Assembly: GCA_009602725.1 (NCBI GenBank)
Contig: WELB01000033.1
Location: forward strand, 283,654 to 302,429
DNA: 18,776 nt
From: Spirogloea muscicola
Taxonomy: Eukaryota; Streptophyta; Zygnematophyceae; Spirogloeales; Spirogloeaceae
Direction of reading: 5' to 3'
This document shows, piece after piece, positions 10,521 through 18,776 of the stretch. The notes below the pieces were generated by a model. That model was not told where the DNA came from. It worked only from the letters and a program-made list of their open reading frames with translations, and did not search any database. The stretch's first letter is position 1. Every line of letters begins with the position of its first letter. The position numbers were made by a program, and so were the translations under genes.

Positions 10521-11590
10521 TGCGCTGGAGGTGGCAGAGAGGCGAACCTGCGACAGACGAGGCTCCGCTTCAGGACGTGCCACTTGCTAAGCAGGTCACT
10601 GTCCAGCATCACCCGACCAGCAGTTGCATTCCATAGCTAGGTATGGCCGTGGCAGCTGCAGCTCTCAAGCAAGAAGCACGGGAGCTGGCGGGGCGACCTT
10701 CGAGCTGCAGGCAGCTCCGACGTCGCGCCCGGACGCCGCCAGCGCCGCGGGCGCGGCGAGCGAGCTCCGGAGCGCGGCAGCGGCCATCGCCGGCGCTGCG
10801 AGTGCGGCGGCGGACGTCTCCCGGACGGGAGGCACCGGCGATGAGCTACGCGAGAACCGAGAAGACGCTGGTGGCGGAGGCGGCGGCGGCGGAGGCGGCG
10901 GCGGCGGCGGAGTCCGGGAGAAAGAGACCAGGCCCGTGGGGGGGGCTAACTGCAGTCGCCGAGTCTTGGAGTTAGGGAGTGCCATCTTCTTTGCAACCCC
11001 CTTCATCCTTGTTATCATCAGCAACTCAGCTCCTCGCCTCCCAGTAACCGCACCACTTCGAGTCAGGTCAGCCGGCTGCGGGGTCACGGTCGACCGTGCC
11101 GCGGCGTGTGACGGCCGGTGACGAGCCCCGTTACCCGCCTGCCGGCCAGCCGCCGCAACGCCGCCAAACGAGCCCAACGGCGCCAGCGCCGCTGCCGCCG
11201 CCGGCGCGGGNTTCCCCCTGTCGGGCGGTCGTCGGCCGCTGTCGGGCAGGCGCCCGACACATCGCCGGCGGGCATTCCGTCGCCCAATACTCCCCCGCGG
11301 CCCGCCGGCCTCTGAGTCGTTACCTTTTAACTGGCGGCGAGCGAAATGCAGCGCCGCCCCGCCGCGCCGATTGTCGGGCTGGCGCTCGGATCTGCCCGGC
11401 GCTGGAGTCCGCCTCGGCTGTTGGCCCCGTCGGATAACTGCTAATCAGCAGATTCCAGTATCGCCAACCGTGGTTTGGGGCAGGTTCGTGTCTTAAAATA
11501 CTCCGAGATACAGTGGATTTGTTGCTTCAGCGCCAGCTGCCACGACGGTAATTTGGCAGCTCACTGCTAGAAGAGACTGGACACGCTGAC
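10521..11590. promoter_or_regulatory. Divergent ASS / ELP5 upstream region
   Basis: This is about 1.07 kb between the ASS start and the proposed ELP5 start. It should contain both promoters and 5' UTRs and may hold 5' exons of either gene. The left part is very GC-rich, with a GGC run near 10870-10915 and one undetermined base at 11211. The right part (11440-11580) is less GC-rich and holds an AT-rich octamer, TTAAAATA, at 11493-11500, about 90 nt before the proposed ELP5 ATG; it could be TATA-like. Open frames here (10624-11121 +, 10665-11177 -) encode only biased Arg/Ala/Gly/Pro sequence and show no homology I recognise. Confidence 0.4.
11211..11211. other. Undetermined base (N)
   Basis: A single N lies in a GC-rich stretch between ASS and ELP5. 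It marks an ambiguous call and possibly locally unreliable assembly. Confidence 0.95.
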
Positions 11591-11592
11591 AT

Positions 11593-11627
<35 letters not shown>

Positions 11628-14391
11628 GGGCGGCGGGCACGCTCAGGCCAGGTGCGCACATCTAAACCCTAAACCCTAAATCGCCCTCCCATGGAGAACC
11701 CAAGCGGCGCGCTTGCCTCTGGGGCCCGCTGCCGGGCCTCTGTTCTGACGCCGCAGCCGCCGCCGGGGCTGCCAGCGGCGCGGTGGTGGCGGCGCTGGAG
11801 CTCCCGCCCGAGTACTACGCTGCGCGGCTGCCGGGTGCGGCGGCGGCCTGGTGAGTGCCGGAGGCCTCGCTTGAGGGACCAGCGCCGTTTAGGGTTTTTA
11901 TTTCGGGATTAGGGTCAAATCTAGGGTTGCGGTTTTAGGGTTAACGAGAAATGGCTCAGCAGAGCTCCTCCGCTCCGCCACCCAGCTATCTCCTTAAGCG
12001 CCCAATTCGGTTGCTATAGCTTAGTTTTACAATACCTAAGGAAATTGTTTAGAATTTGGTAAACTTTGACAGACCCTTTTGGGCATCGGAGCTCAGGGTT
12101 TAGTATCTCGTGTTTGGGAAGCCGTTCTCGTCTTCAACGCCCACTTCTTGTACTATAGCTCCACTTCAGCAGACTCAGGACTAGGATTCTAAGCCTAGGG
12201 GCATAGGAGCTCAGGGTTTAGGATCCAGAGTTCTGGGGTGCATGCGACGTTGGATCGGGGAGTGGCCAAGTCGGGCTCAGGCTCCACACCGGCGCCAGGA
12301 GGGCGCCCTGAGCCGCTCCAGATTGCGCTCTCCCTGGTGTCCACCCCATACCTGACGGAAGTGGAAGCTGCGCTGGCAGAAAGTGCCCTGGCCCTGAACC
12401 CTAACCAAAATCCTAAAGCTTGACCTAAAATAATCAGCGGTTTATGCATGTCATGCTTGGCCCTCCGTGCCAGCACCCGCGTCCTGGACTGCTTCTCGGA
12501 TCCCCTCGGCTGGAAGAGCAGCGCCGCCGAGGTGGAAGCTCGGGGGAACGTCGATGCTGGCGGCGGTTGTGGTGCCGCCCCATCGGCGTGCAACCTCCAA
12601 AGACTGGACCACCTTTGCGAGGCCATCCTGGCGGCAGGAGCAGAGGCATGCTCTGGCAAGGCCGGCGGCAAGTTCTGCGTGGCCCTGGACTCGGTGAGCC
12701 CCGCCAAACAGCCCATATCTGCCGAGCCCCGCTGCGCTGCCGCACCGCTCTCGCTTCGGTCAGCTGCTCACGCTGCGGACGACTTTGCTTTGCTTGGTCC
12801 CACGACAGCTCTCGGCCCTCCTGCGACTGCACTCCCTTGCTGACATCGCAGCCTTCATCGAGCAACTGAGATGGCAACGTAAGCTCAAGCGCTGACTTTC
12901 AAAGTCTGCTAGCTCAGTGCTTCAAGCTGCTCACAATCCGTGCTTATGCTCCTCCTACAAAGTCTTGGGCTCCGGCTTTCAACGAGAATGTAGGCCAGGG
13001 TCTAGAGTGGTTACTGAAGCTTGGGGCTGGAGTTCATTCTGTGCTCCTCCTTCTGATCAAGCGCCTGCTCTTCTTGTTAAGATATGGTGCACTTTTTGTC
13101 AGCTTGCACAGTGATGTGCAGCACCCGTAAGGTGCCGCCAATGTGGTAAGGTCACATCACCGGCTCACTGCATGTCCTGCGCAGGACAGGGCAGGTCTGT
13201 AGCCTCCTCCTGTTGCTGCATGCCGACCTACACAACGAGAGGATCACGGCGGGCCTGGAGTACCTTGTAACGGCCACGCTGACGCTCTCCGAGCACTCTC
13301 AGATTCGGCTCCGCCAGAAGCGGCGTACGGGGAAGTTCCGCGAGCTTGTAAGCACGCCATAATCAGGACGACTTCAGTACTTTCGAAGTTTTTAGTGCGT
13401 ATGTCCTTTGCGACAGATGTGGTGATGGCAAGCATCTGATGGATTTCTTATGGAAGATGGTATCAGGTCTGCTGTCTTTTGTGCAAACAAGAAATGACTG
13501 CCTTTGGCTCGAAGCACTTGACTAATTTCTAGCTTTAGGTTTTTGAGCCTCAAGGTTCTTTGTCTGTATATCTCAATTTTCTGTATTTAATTGCTCGCCG
13601 CCAGGTGGAAGGGTACCAGCTCTCCTCAGATGGCGGCCTCATATTCTCGCACTTACGCAGTATGGAGGCGCCCTCGACTCGACTGAGTGCAAATCTGTCG
13701 ACACGCATGGAAGTAAGTTGTCTGCTGGCTCCGCTTACTTCTTAACGCAGGTCTCTTGGGCTACAGTGGAGAAGCCTCTTCTGCAAACGATGGGGTATTC
13801 ACTGCTGCGACCTCACTCGCACTTTGTGCTGGAGGTCCAGGCATCCTTCAACCTGGGTCTCACAGATAGGGAGAAGGTGGACCGGCAGCAAGTCGTGCTA
13901 CCATACGAGCACCAGGGTGAGCTCAGCCGCTGGCCCTCGATATCTAGCATGCTACCTGCTCAAAACAGGACAAGTAGGAGAGCTGACAGCCTGCCCAACT
14001 TAGAACGAGGCTTGTGGGTTCAGTGACTAGCATACAAAGTCAATCTCACTTAGTGACATTTGTCTGGCAAATGTGAGGCTTTTGAGGATTGGGTCGGCTT
14101 GCTCTGAATGTGTGCGTGGTTGGTCTCTCAGGGATAGGTGAGGAACTCCGGATATACGATGGCAGGAAGGGCGATCAACCACGAGGACACACTGCGACAG
14201 TCCAGGCAAAGGCCAGAGACCCAATCAAAGTTCCATTGCCAGGTGTCATGGTGGGGCCTCCTGCGCCTCAGTCTACTCTTGCAAGCGCGCCTGCAGAGGG
14301 TCTGCAGCCGGGCCTTATCCACTATGTGCGTGACTCAGACGAGGAGGTCTATGACTCTGACGAGGATCCTGATGATGATTTGGATATCTAG
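11591..14391 (+). CDS. ELP5: Elongator complex protein 5
   Basis: ELP5 belongs to the RecA-like Elp4-Elp5-Elp6 ring of Elongator, which supports modification of the wobble uridine of tRNAs. Exon model: 11591-11651, 11757-11850, 12474-12693, 12809-12878, 13190-13347, 13605-13712, 13841-13916, 14132-14391. Phases agree throughout, giving 348 residues. Recognisable parts: VVAALELPPEYYAARL (the strand-helix with the sequence pattern LVVVAFSRSPSFY in plants), RVLDCFSDPLGWK, LSALLRLHSLADIAAFI, VCSLLLLLHADLHNERI, ASFNLGLTDREKVDRQQVVL, and an acidic C-terminus ending DPDDDLDI, a hallmark of ELP5. Exon 2 onward is well supported. The first exon (ATG at 11591, a poly-Pro run, then GAAGTLRP) is tentative: it was chosen because its phase-1 donor at 11652 fits the acceptor before 11757. 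It leaves the N-terminus shorter than in plants, so a missed upstream exon is possible. The acceptor at 13841 could be 13835 or 13751 without loss of frame. The gene converges with PELOTA. Confidence 0.82.
11593..11630 (+). repeat. (CCG)n microsatellite
   Basis: A pure CCG triplet run follows the candidate ELP5 ATG and would encode poly-proline if translated. Such runs are prone to length change and assembly error. Confidence 0.9.
11663..11680 (+). repeat. Telomere-like AAACCCT tandem
   Basis: About two and a half perfect copies of the plant/trebouxiophyte telomere unit (AAACCCT, the complement of TTTAGGG) lie in the proposed first ELP5 intron, 12 nt after its donor. In land plants the telo-box AAACCCTAA is a promoter or intron element of translation-related genes; whether that applies here is inference. 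Confidence 0.8.
11888..11942 (+). repeat. Degenerate TTTAGGG-like cluster
   Basis: Four TAGGG-type units in the TTTAGGG direction, several imperfect (GATTAGGG, CTAGGG, TTTTAGGG), lie near the start of the 623-nt second ELP5 intron (11851-12473). They run opposite in orientation to the tandem at 11663. Further single copies occur at 12094-12102, 12212-12221 and, reversed, 12397-12416. Confidence 0.65.
12081..12221 (+). repeat. Imperfect 23-bp direct repeat, period 118
   Basis: Positions 12081-12103 and 12199-12221 carry the same 23-bp segment with one difference (C at 12087, A at 12205). Each copy contains an SstI-type GAGCTC site followed by AGGGTTTAG. Both copies lie in the second ELP5 intron and include the telomere-like motif. 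Confidence 0.8.
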
Positions 14392-14695
14392 AGGTCATAT
14401 GCTGCCTAAGTGGCGGCCCTGAATTCAATGGACACTGTTATGAAATTTGGAGTACACAGAAGGTGTTGTGAAAAGATTACACATATCTATGCTTGCCAGG
14501 TAGGGAAGTGGATTTACTTGATGAATTTCCTCGCATACATCAAAGCTTACTAGTTGCAAGAGCGGGCGCTTGGATTTGATTTCAAAGTACAGGGCAAAAC
14601 GTGTTCAGGCGGGCAATGTTGATAAGCGCGCATCTCTTATGGAAAATATTTTCATCCCGTTGACTCTGATCCAGTCGTTGAAACCCCAACCCGTG
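14392..14695. other. Convergent ELP5 / PELOTA intergenic region
   Basis: This is 304 nt between two stop codons on opposite strands. It probably holds both 3' UTRs, which may overlap. No coding signal was seen. Confidence 0.6.
14477..14481 (-). terminator. Candidate TGTAA poly(A) signal of PELOTA
   Basis: TGTAA on the minus strand lies 215 nt after the PELOTA stop. The stop codon itself also sits within a TGTAA (14696-14700), but that copy is probably too early to be used. Confidence 0.4.
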
Positions 14696-17600
14696 TTACA
14701 GCTCCATATCTTCGAGGTCCGGCAACGGAAATCTCAGAATGGCGGCCACACCAGTCAGCTGCCTCAGCTCTGCAAAAGAAGAAGCAAATCAAGTGTACTA
14801 ACGTCTTAATCTAGCACTGCATCAACTCATGACCACCTCATGAGCTCTTAGCAAAATACGGCGCCGCATGGTCTACGCTAAATGAGCAGGACGAGGACTC
14901 ACGCTCTCCTGATACGTGCATGGATGAGAACACGTGCACGTGGCCGCCGTCTGCCTTCACAGCCTCCACCAGATTTACCCACCGTCTTCTCTCAGTCAAG
15001 TTGGCATTCCTGAAGCATCAACATATTTCGGCCATGATTCATAGTAGACCTCAGCCCGTCATGGTTTGCTATCTCCTCGCCCTCAAAGAGTGCTACAGCC
15101 GTGACAGACAATCCTTTGGTGCAGAAAGAGGCGCTGCTGTCAAGCAGCCTCGCGACCTGTTCTGTTGCCATGCAGCGTTGCCTTTTCACGAAAGGTGGTG
15201 GACTGGCAATGACAGGGCAAGCATTGACACATACAGTGTGCAGTTGATTGAGGGACAGGGGTTTACAAACAGGCCCACATCAGCCGCTACTTTCGGAAGC
15301 CAATGCCAACCTGAAGAGCTCGTCAGTGATGAGGAGTGTCTGGATGGCGAGGCGCTCATGTGCTGCTTCCACATGTCCTGGGCCGTAGAAAGCTCTCGCA
15401 GGGTCCTGCAGCAGGGAGGCTTTGTCAGCTTCATCTACATCATGCAGAACGCGCACAGCCAAGTTGCATTCACACTTCTAGAGGATGCCCAACAATTGCC
15501 ACTGGAGATTGACATGCACGCAACTAGACTGTGCGAGTCTGAAGAGCCACAACAGTCCTCGAGTGGGGAGCTTACGGCGGTGAGCATCGAATAGAAGTCC
15601 TGCAAGGCTTTCACCTGGCCAGCAGCAAGCACGACATGAGCGACATATGCTGGGTCAAGCGCTAGCTTACAGGTTCTGGTTCTATCCACGACAGCTATTT
15701 GCAGATGAGACCCACTGTGTCAAGGTGGCATTTGGCTAATGTACAGGTGTACACATTACTTTCAATGAGCTAAAGCAGTGTGCATGATCTGCTCCATTTC
15801 CGCCAGCCTGACCTTGAGCTTCAGTGTTGCACTTAACCCCCCAAGCCTCAAGCTCCGCATGCCTTCTGCTTATGAGAAGCACTAACACTCTATCCCTACT
15901 TCCTATCCACTCTACTTACTCAGTTCTTTCCTAGACCGTGTTTGGCAAAGCCATCACCCGGGCCATACACCTTCATTAATGACCTCTTCTTGTGACCAGC
16001 AACAGTGTGGTGGCTAAGGGCAGTAGTCTTGTGCAACCCACAGAGCGCCATCGTAGGCCAGTAAGCCATGACGATCTATGATTGCTGCTGCGGAACTGTG
16101 CTGTACCCAAATATTACCTCCTTTGCGGCCTTGGTATCCTTGACTTGAGCAAGGACAGCCGGCTCCGCTAGGACTTCTTTTAAAGAGTGCCTGAGACACA
16201 GCTTGAACAATTCATTAGTAATGGTTAGTAAGGACACCAAGTTACGCTCTACCAAGCTCTTATTAAGTGCAGAAAGTGATGGCAAGATATTGTTGAGTAA
16301 TTTCTGATCTCCATGGGAATGAGCTTGTACTTGTATCCAGACGAAGAATGAGCGAGGATGATGCGATTCTTATTCTCTATGATGGTGCGAAGTTCTCTCC
16401 TTGTGGCCTCTATCATCAAGAACTCGTAGAACTGGTCCTGCAGAGCGACTGCCATGAGCGCATGGTCAGACTTACTGCAGCTCACACGGCAAATACCACG
16501 GGCTCTGATACACGGCCACCAGACATAATCATTCCCAAGCGTGTGACTTGCTCGGCATCACGTTGATGCAGAAGCAGAGTGCAGAGTCACGGAGCTGAGC
16601 CAGGTGCTCCCAGCCGCCCTAATGCCCATCAGTTACCTTCGTAAACCCGGGGCTGGCAAGAATGAGGCACCGCACGATGCCGAAATCGACGTGCCTCAGA
16701 ACAGCCTGGCGGTCATCTCGTACACATGCCAAGAGCGGCGTGCCGCAGCGACTCAAGTCATTCTAGACAATTGTGCTACTAACATGTGGTCAGCGCAGAT
16801 CCTTCGATACTACGACGCCCGTGAATGATAGACAGCCCACCTTTAGCTCAGGGCCTAGAGTCTAGGGTGCATAAACTCGGTGAACCCTATATTTGTTAAG
16901 TCTACAGCCGAAGGAACTAAACCTAGCCTGACGAACACATTAAGCTGCGCTCTGAGGCAAGTCATGGGGCTGACATATTCAAACAACAGGCATCGGCGTC
17001 GTGAGTGGCCAACCTGGAGCGTCTGCTCGAAGAACCGATTCATAGCCTGACAAGAGATGGCAGGGTGCGCAACGATAGACAGAGGGTCAACGTCACGTGT
17101 ATAAGCAAAGGAGGCGGCGCTGCCGGCCCTGAGACCATCGACACCGCTGCCAAGTGTACTGAGGCCCGTCCAATCTTGTCGCCATGACAAATAGTGGAGG
17201 TGAGGCAGAATTTGCATGTCACCTTGTCGTACCCTGCGAGCCCCCCCCCGCGCTTCCTGGGGATGGACACCTCCACCCTGGCCTTGTCCGTCGTGACACT
17301 GCGCAATGGCGTGTCGTGATTGGCAAGATCCTGCAACCTGCCGGGCAGAGCATGGGTGTGGCATCGCTGGGATTGAGGGCGCTGCTCACCTCCCGCCGAG
17401 CAGGCACAGTATGGCCAGCCCCTCCTGCATCAGGACGGCCGCCACGTCGCTGCTGGCCGCCGGGTCTGTGCCAGTATGAGGTTACTGAAGCAGCGAGTCA
17501 CTGAGTGGGCGAGGTAATTCCGGACAAGCCTGTCAACCTGTAGCACGCAGAGGAGCGATGTGGGGCTGGCGTTTGTATCCTTTCACACCTGAGGCAAGCC

Positions 17601-18591
17601 GCAGCGTGTCGAGCGCCACTGCGTCCCAGCAGTCCTGCAGCAGCAGCAGCAGCGGCGGCAGCAGCGCAGTCCTCGTGAGGCTCGCCAGTGCCGCCAAGCC
17701 GCAACAAGGACCTCAGCTTGCCGCCGCTTGCAGCCCGCCAAGCGCAGCCTGGGCAATAGTAGACCGTACAGTGGCCATGGAATGCTTGGGAAATTGTCAA
17801 TCAGGGCTGCACTTTTGAGGCTTGATGCCGGTCAGGGTTGAGGTGTATAGAACCTTGGTGAGCATGAAAGCGCGCTGCAGGTCCAGCTCCAGCGTGTGGT
17901 ATGCACCGACCTGGTGCCGCCAAAGGTTGCCGGCACCGTCATACGCCTCTTAGGAGGCGGTGACGAGCGGGACCAACACAGGAAGAAGAGATGCGAGGTT
18001 TGGCAAAGGCAAGCTCGTGTGCAGCGTTTTGGGTTTAGGTTTTGAGACTGAACCCACCCGGACGTGCTCGTTCTCGGCCACGTTCTTGCCGCGCACCCGC
18101 AGCACGGCCGCCGTGGCGTCGTACTCCACGGCCTGCGGCTCCGCGGCACTGCGCCGGCGATGAGCCACGACCGCCCGCCAGGGAAGAAGAAGCCTTGCAA
18201 TCCCAATTGCAGCGCTAATCTTTCATTCTCTTTTTTGGTTTTCCATGGGCATTAGGCACATGTCAGCGTGTGGCAGCGTGCGCTCAGCCACCAATCCTAA
18301 ACCCTAGACCCCTAAACGCCCTAAAACCTAAACCCAAAACCCTACTCCTAATTTCTGTGCCGGACTAGCGCCAGGTCACGGGCGGCGGGGATGGCCGCCA
18401 TGGGGCTCGCCGGCTGCGCGGCGACCGCGGCGGGTGGGATTTGAACAGGCGACCTCCACTCTGATCTCCAGCTTCAGGCGCACGCGCTCCGAGTCGCCGC
18501 CGCCGCCGCCTGTCGCCTCCTTCTGCACCTTCCTGCTATGAGGAAGGAACGCCCCCTCAGCGGCTGCCCGACATGGCCATGGCCATCCGGC

Positions 18592-18624
<33 letters not shown>

Positions 18625-18776
18625 TGTGCCTGACGGTGGTGGCCGCCACGAGGTCGTCGGGGGCGATGAGGTTGTAGGCGTGCCACAGGTCCTCGGCGAG
18701 CTCCGGCACCATCTGGCCAGCCCCCGGCGCGCCGCGCCGCGGCTCAGACGCGCGCGCGCAGAGGCCCGGCGGCGGC
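14696..18776 (-). CDS. PELO: mRNA surveillance protein PELOTA / Dom34 (5' partial)
   Basis: With Hbs1, PELOTA binds stalled ribosomes and promotes their splitting in no-go and non-stop decay; it is an eRF1 paralogue without the GGQ motif. Exons in transcript order: >18776-18630, 18532-18454, 18132-18058, 17910-17854, 17634-17589, 17465-17390, 17337-17223, 17046-17014, 16705-16637, 16437-16331, 16190-16118, 15614-15576, 15405-15311, 15009-14903, 14769-14696. Phases agree, giving about 396 residues in the window against a usual length near 380, so the start codon must be near or just past the edge. Motifs in order: [190 protein letters not shown] and [11 protein letters not shown]. All three eRF1-like domains are represented. 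Oddities are a GC-AG first visible intron and an 11-codon exon. Alternative identities are very unlikely. Confidence 0.95.
17014..17046 (-). other. PELO: 33-nt micro-exon of PELOTA
   Basis: It encodes [11 protein letters not shown], which exactly fills the family position between GYDK and AVLRHVDF. It is flanked by a CAG acceptor and a CAG|GTTGGC donor, both phase 0. Automated gene finders could easily skip it, because skipping keeps the frame. Confidence 0.85.
17638..17652. repeat. (CAG)n run at a PELOTA splice acceptor
   Basis: CAG triplets on the + strand read CTG on the minus strand and form the last bases of the intron before the exon starting at 17634. The final CTGCAG supplies the acceptor. 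Confidence 0.8.
18027..18046 (-). repeat. Telomere-like motif in PELOTA intron
   Basis: A GGGTTTAGG core with flanking degenerate copies on the + strand lies within the intron that follows PELOTA exon 18132-18058. Confidence 0.5.
18294..18350 (+). repeat. Degenerate CCCTAAA-like cluster in PELOTA intron 2
   Basis: Six or so imperfect copies of the AAACCCT unit (CCTAAACCCTAGACC, CCTAAACG, CCTAAAACC, AAACCC, AAAACCCTA) lie in the 321-nt intron 18133-18453. On the PELOTA sense strand they read TTTAGGG. Confidence 0.7.
18533..18629 (-). other. PELO: GC-AG intron of PELOTA
   Basis: The conserved TVRKVQ junction is rebuilt only if the upstream exon ends at 18630 (…GTCAG) and the next begins at 18532 (GAAGGTG…). 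The intron therefore starts with GC and ends with AG. It also contains the CCG run at 18595-18623. Confidence 0.7.
18595..18623. repeat. (CGG)n microsatellite in PELOTA intron 1
   Basis: A nearly pure CGG/CCG triplet run lies inside the 97-nt GC-AG intron, a few bases after its donor. Confidence 0.9.

Noticed and set aside
10624-11177. Overlapping open frames on both strands upstream of ELP5 (165 and 170 codons)
   Set aside because: They encode only biased Arg/Ala/Gly/Pro sequence with no recognisable motif, and both strands are open, as expected from high GC.
11663-11680. Chromosome end / true telomere
   Set aside because: Only about 2.5 copies, with coding exons on both sides, so the motif is interstitial.
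11691-11912. ATG at 11691 as the ELP5 start
   Set aside because: It is in a different frame from the ELP5 core VVAALELPPEYY and reads past the donor at 11851 to a stop.
12238-12423. A 61-codon open frame in the ELP5 intron
   Set aside because: It lacks a fitting splice phase to 12474 and shows no ELP5-like sequence.
14920-15594. A 224-codon + strand open frame
   Set aside because: It lies across PELOTA exons 14903-15009, 15311-15405 and 15576-15614 on the other strand, which carry clear family motifs; the + frame has none.
18425-18465. tRNA-like T-arm (TTCAAATCCC on the minus strand)
   Set aside because: The bases on either side of the TTCAAAT loop do not pair into a stem, and no anticodon or D arm fits; it overlaps a PELOTA splice donor.
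1-18776. CRISPR array, insertion sequence, phage or viral genes
   Set aside because: No regular spacer-repeat pattern, transposase, integrase or capsid motifs were seen on either strand.

Overview
This looks like nuclear DNA of a green alga (Chlorophyta; Trebouxiophyceae is a guess). The reasons are spliced genes with many short GT-AG introns, GC-rich exons full of Ala/Pro/Gly/Ser runs, plant-type telomere-like AAACCCT motifs, candidate TGTAA poly(A) signals, a plant/algal DCD domain, and a plastid-type argininosuccinate synthase with a Ser/Ala-rich leader. There is no sign of bacterial operons, phage, transposons or CRISPR.

Four protein-coding genes can be rebuilt exon by exon with matching intron phases. 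(1) Positions 1-6208, + strand, 5' end outside the window: an N-terminal DCD domain, an approximately 850-residue low-complexity linker and a C-terminal TRF4/5 (PAPD5/7)-type non-canonical poly(A) polymerase, all in one open frame. I know of no described protein with this architecture, and it is the most notable item here. (2) Positions 7146-10520, - strand: argininosuccinate synthase in 11 exons, complete or nearly so. (3) Positions 11591-14391, + strand: Elongator subunit ELP5, well supported from 11757 onward, with an uncertain first exon. (4) Positions 14696-18776, - strand: PELOTA/Dom34 in 15 exons, running off the right edge close to its start codon.

The genes alternate in orientation. 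The fusion gene and ASS converge (6209-7145), ASS and ELP5 diverge from a GC-rich region (10521-11590, which includes one N), and ELP5 and PELOTA converge (14392-14695). Three of the four act on RNA or translation: RNA 3'-tailing, wobble-uridine tRNA modification and no-go decay. That may be coincidence. Telomere-like motifs cluster near the 5' ends and in early introns of ELP5 and PELOTA, and the ELP5 intron also holds an imperfect 23-bp direct repeat. The first PELOTA intron appears to be of the GC-AG type.

All exon boundaries were placed by eye from splice consensus, phase and remembered family consensus. No alignment or transcript data were available.
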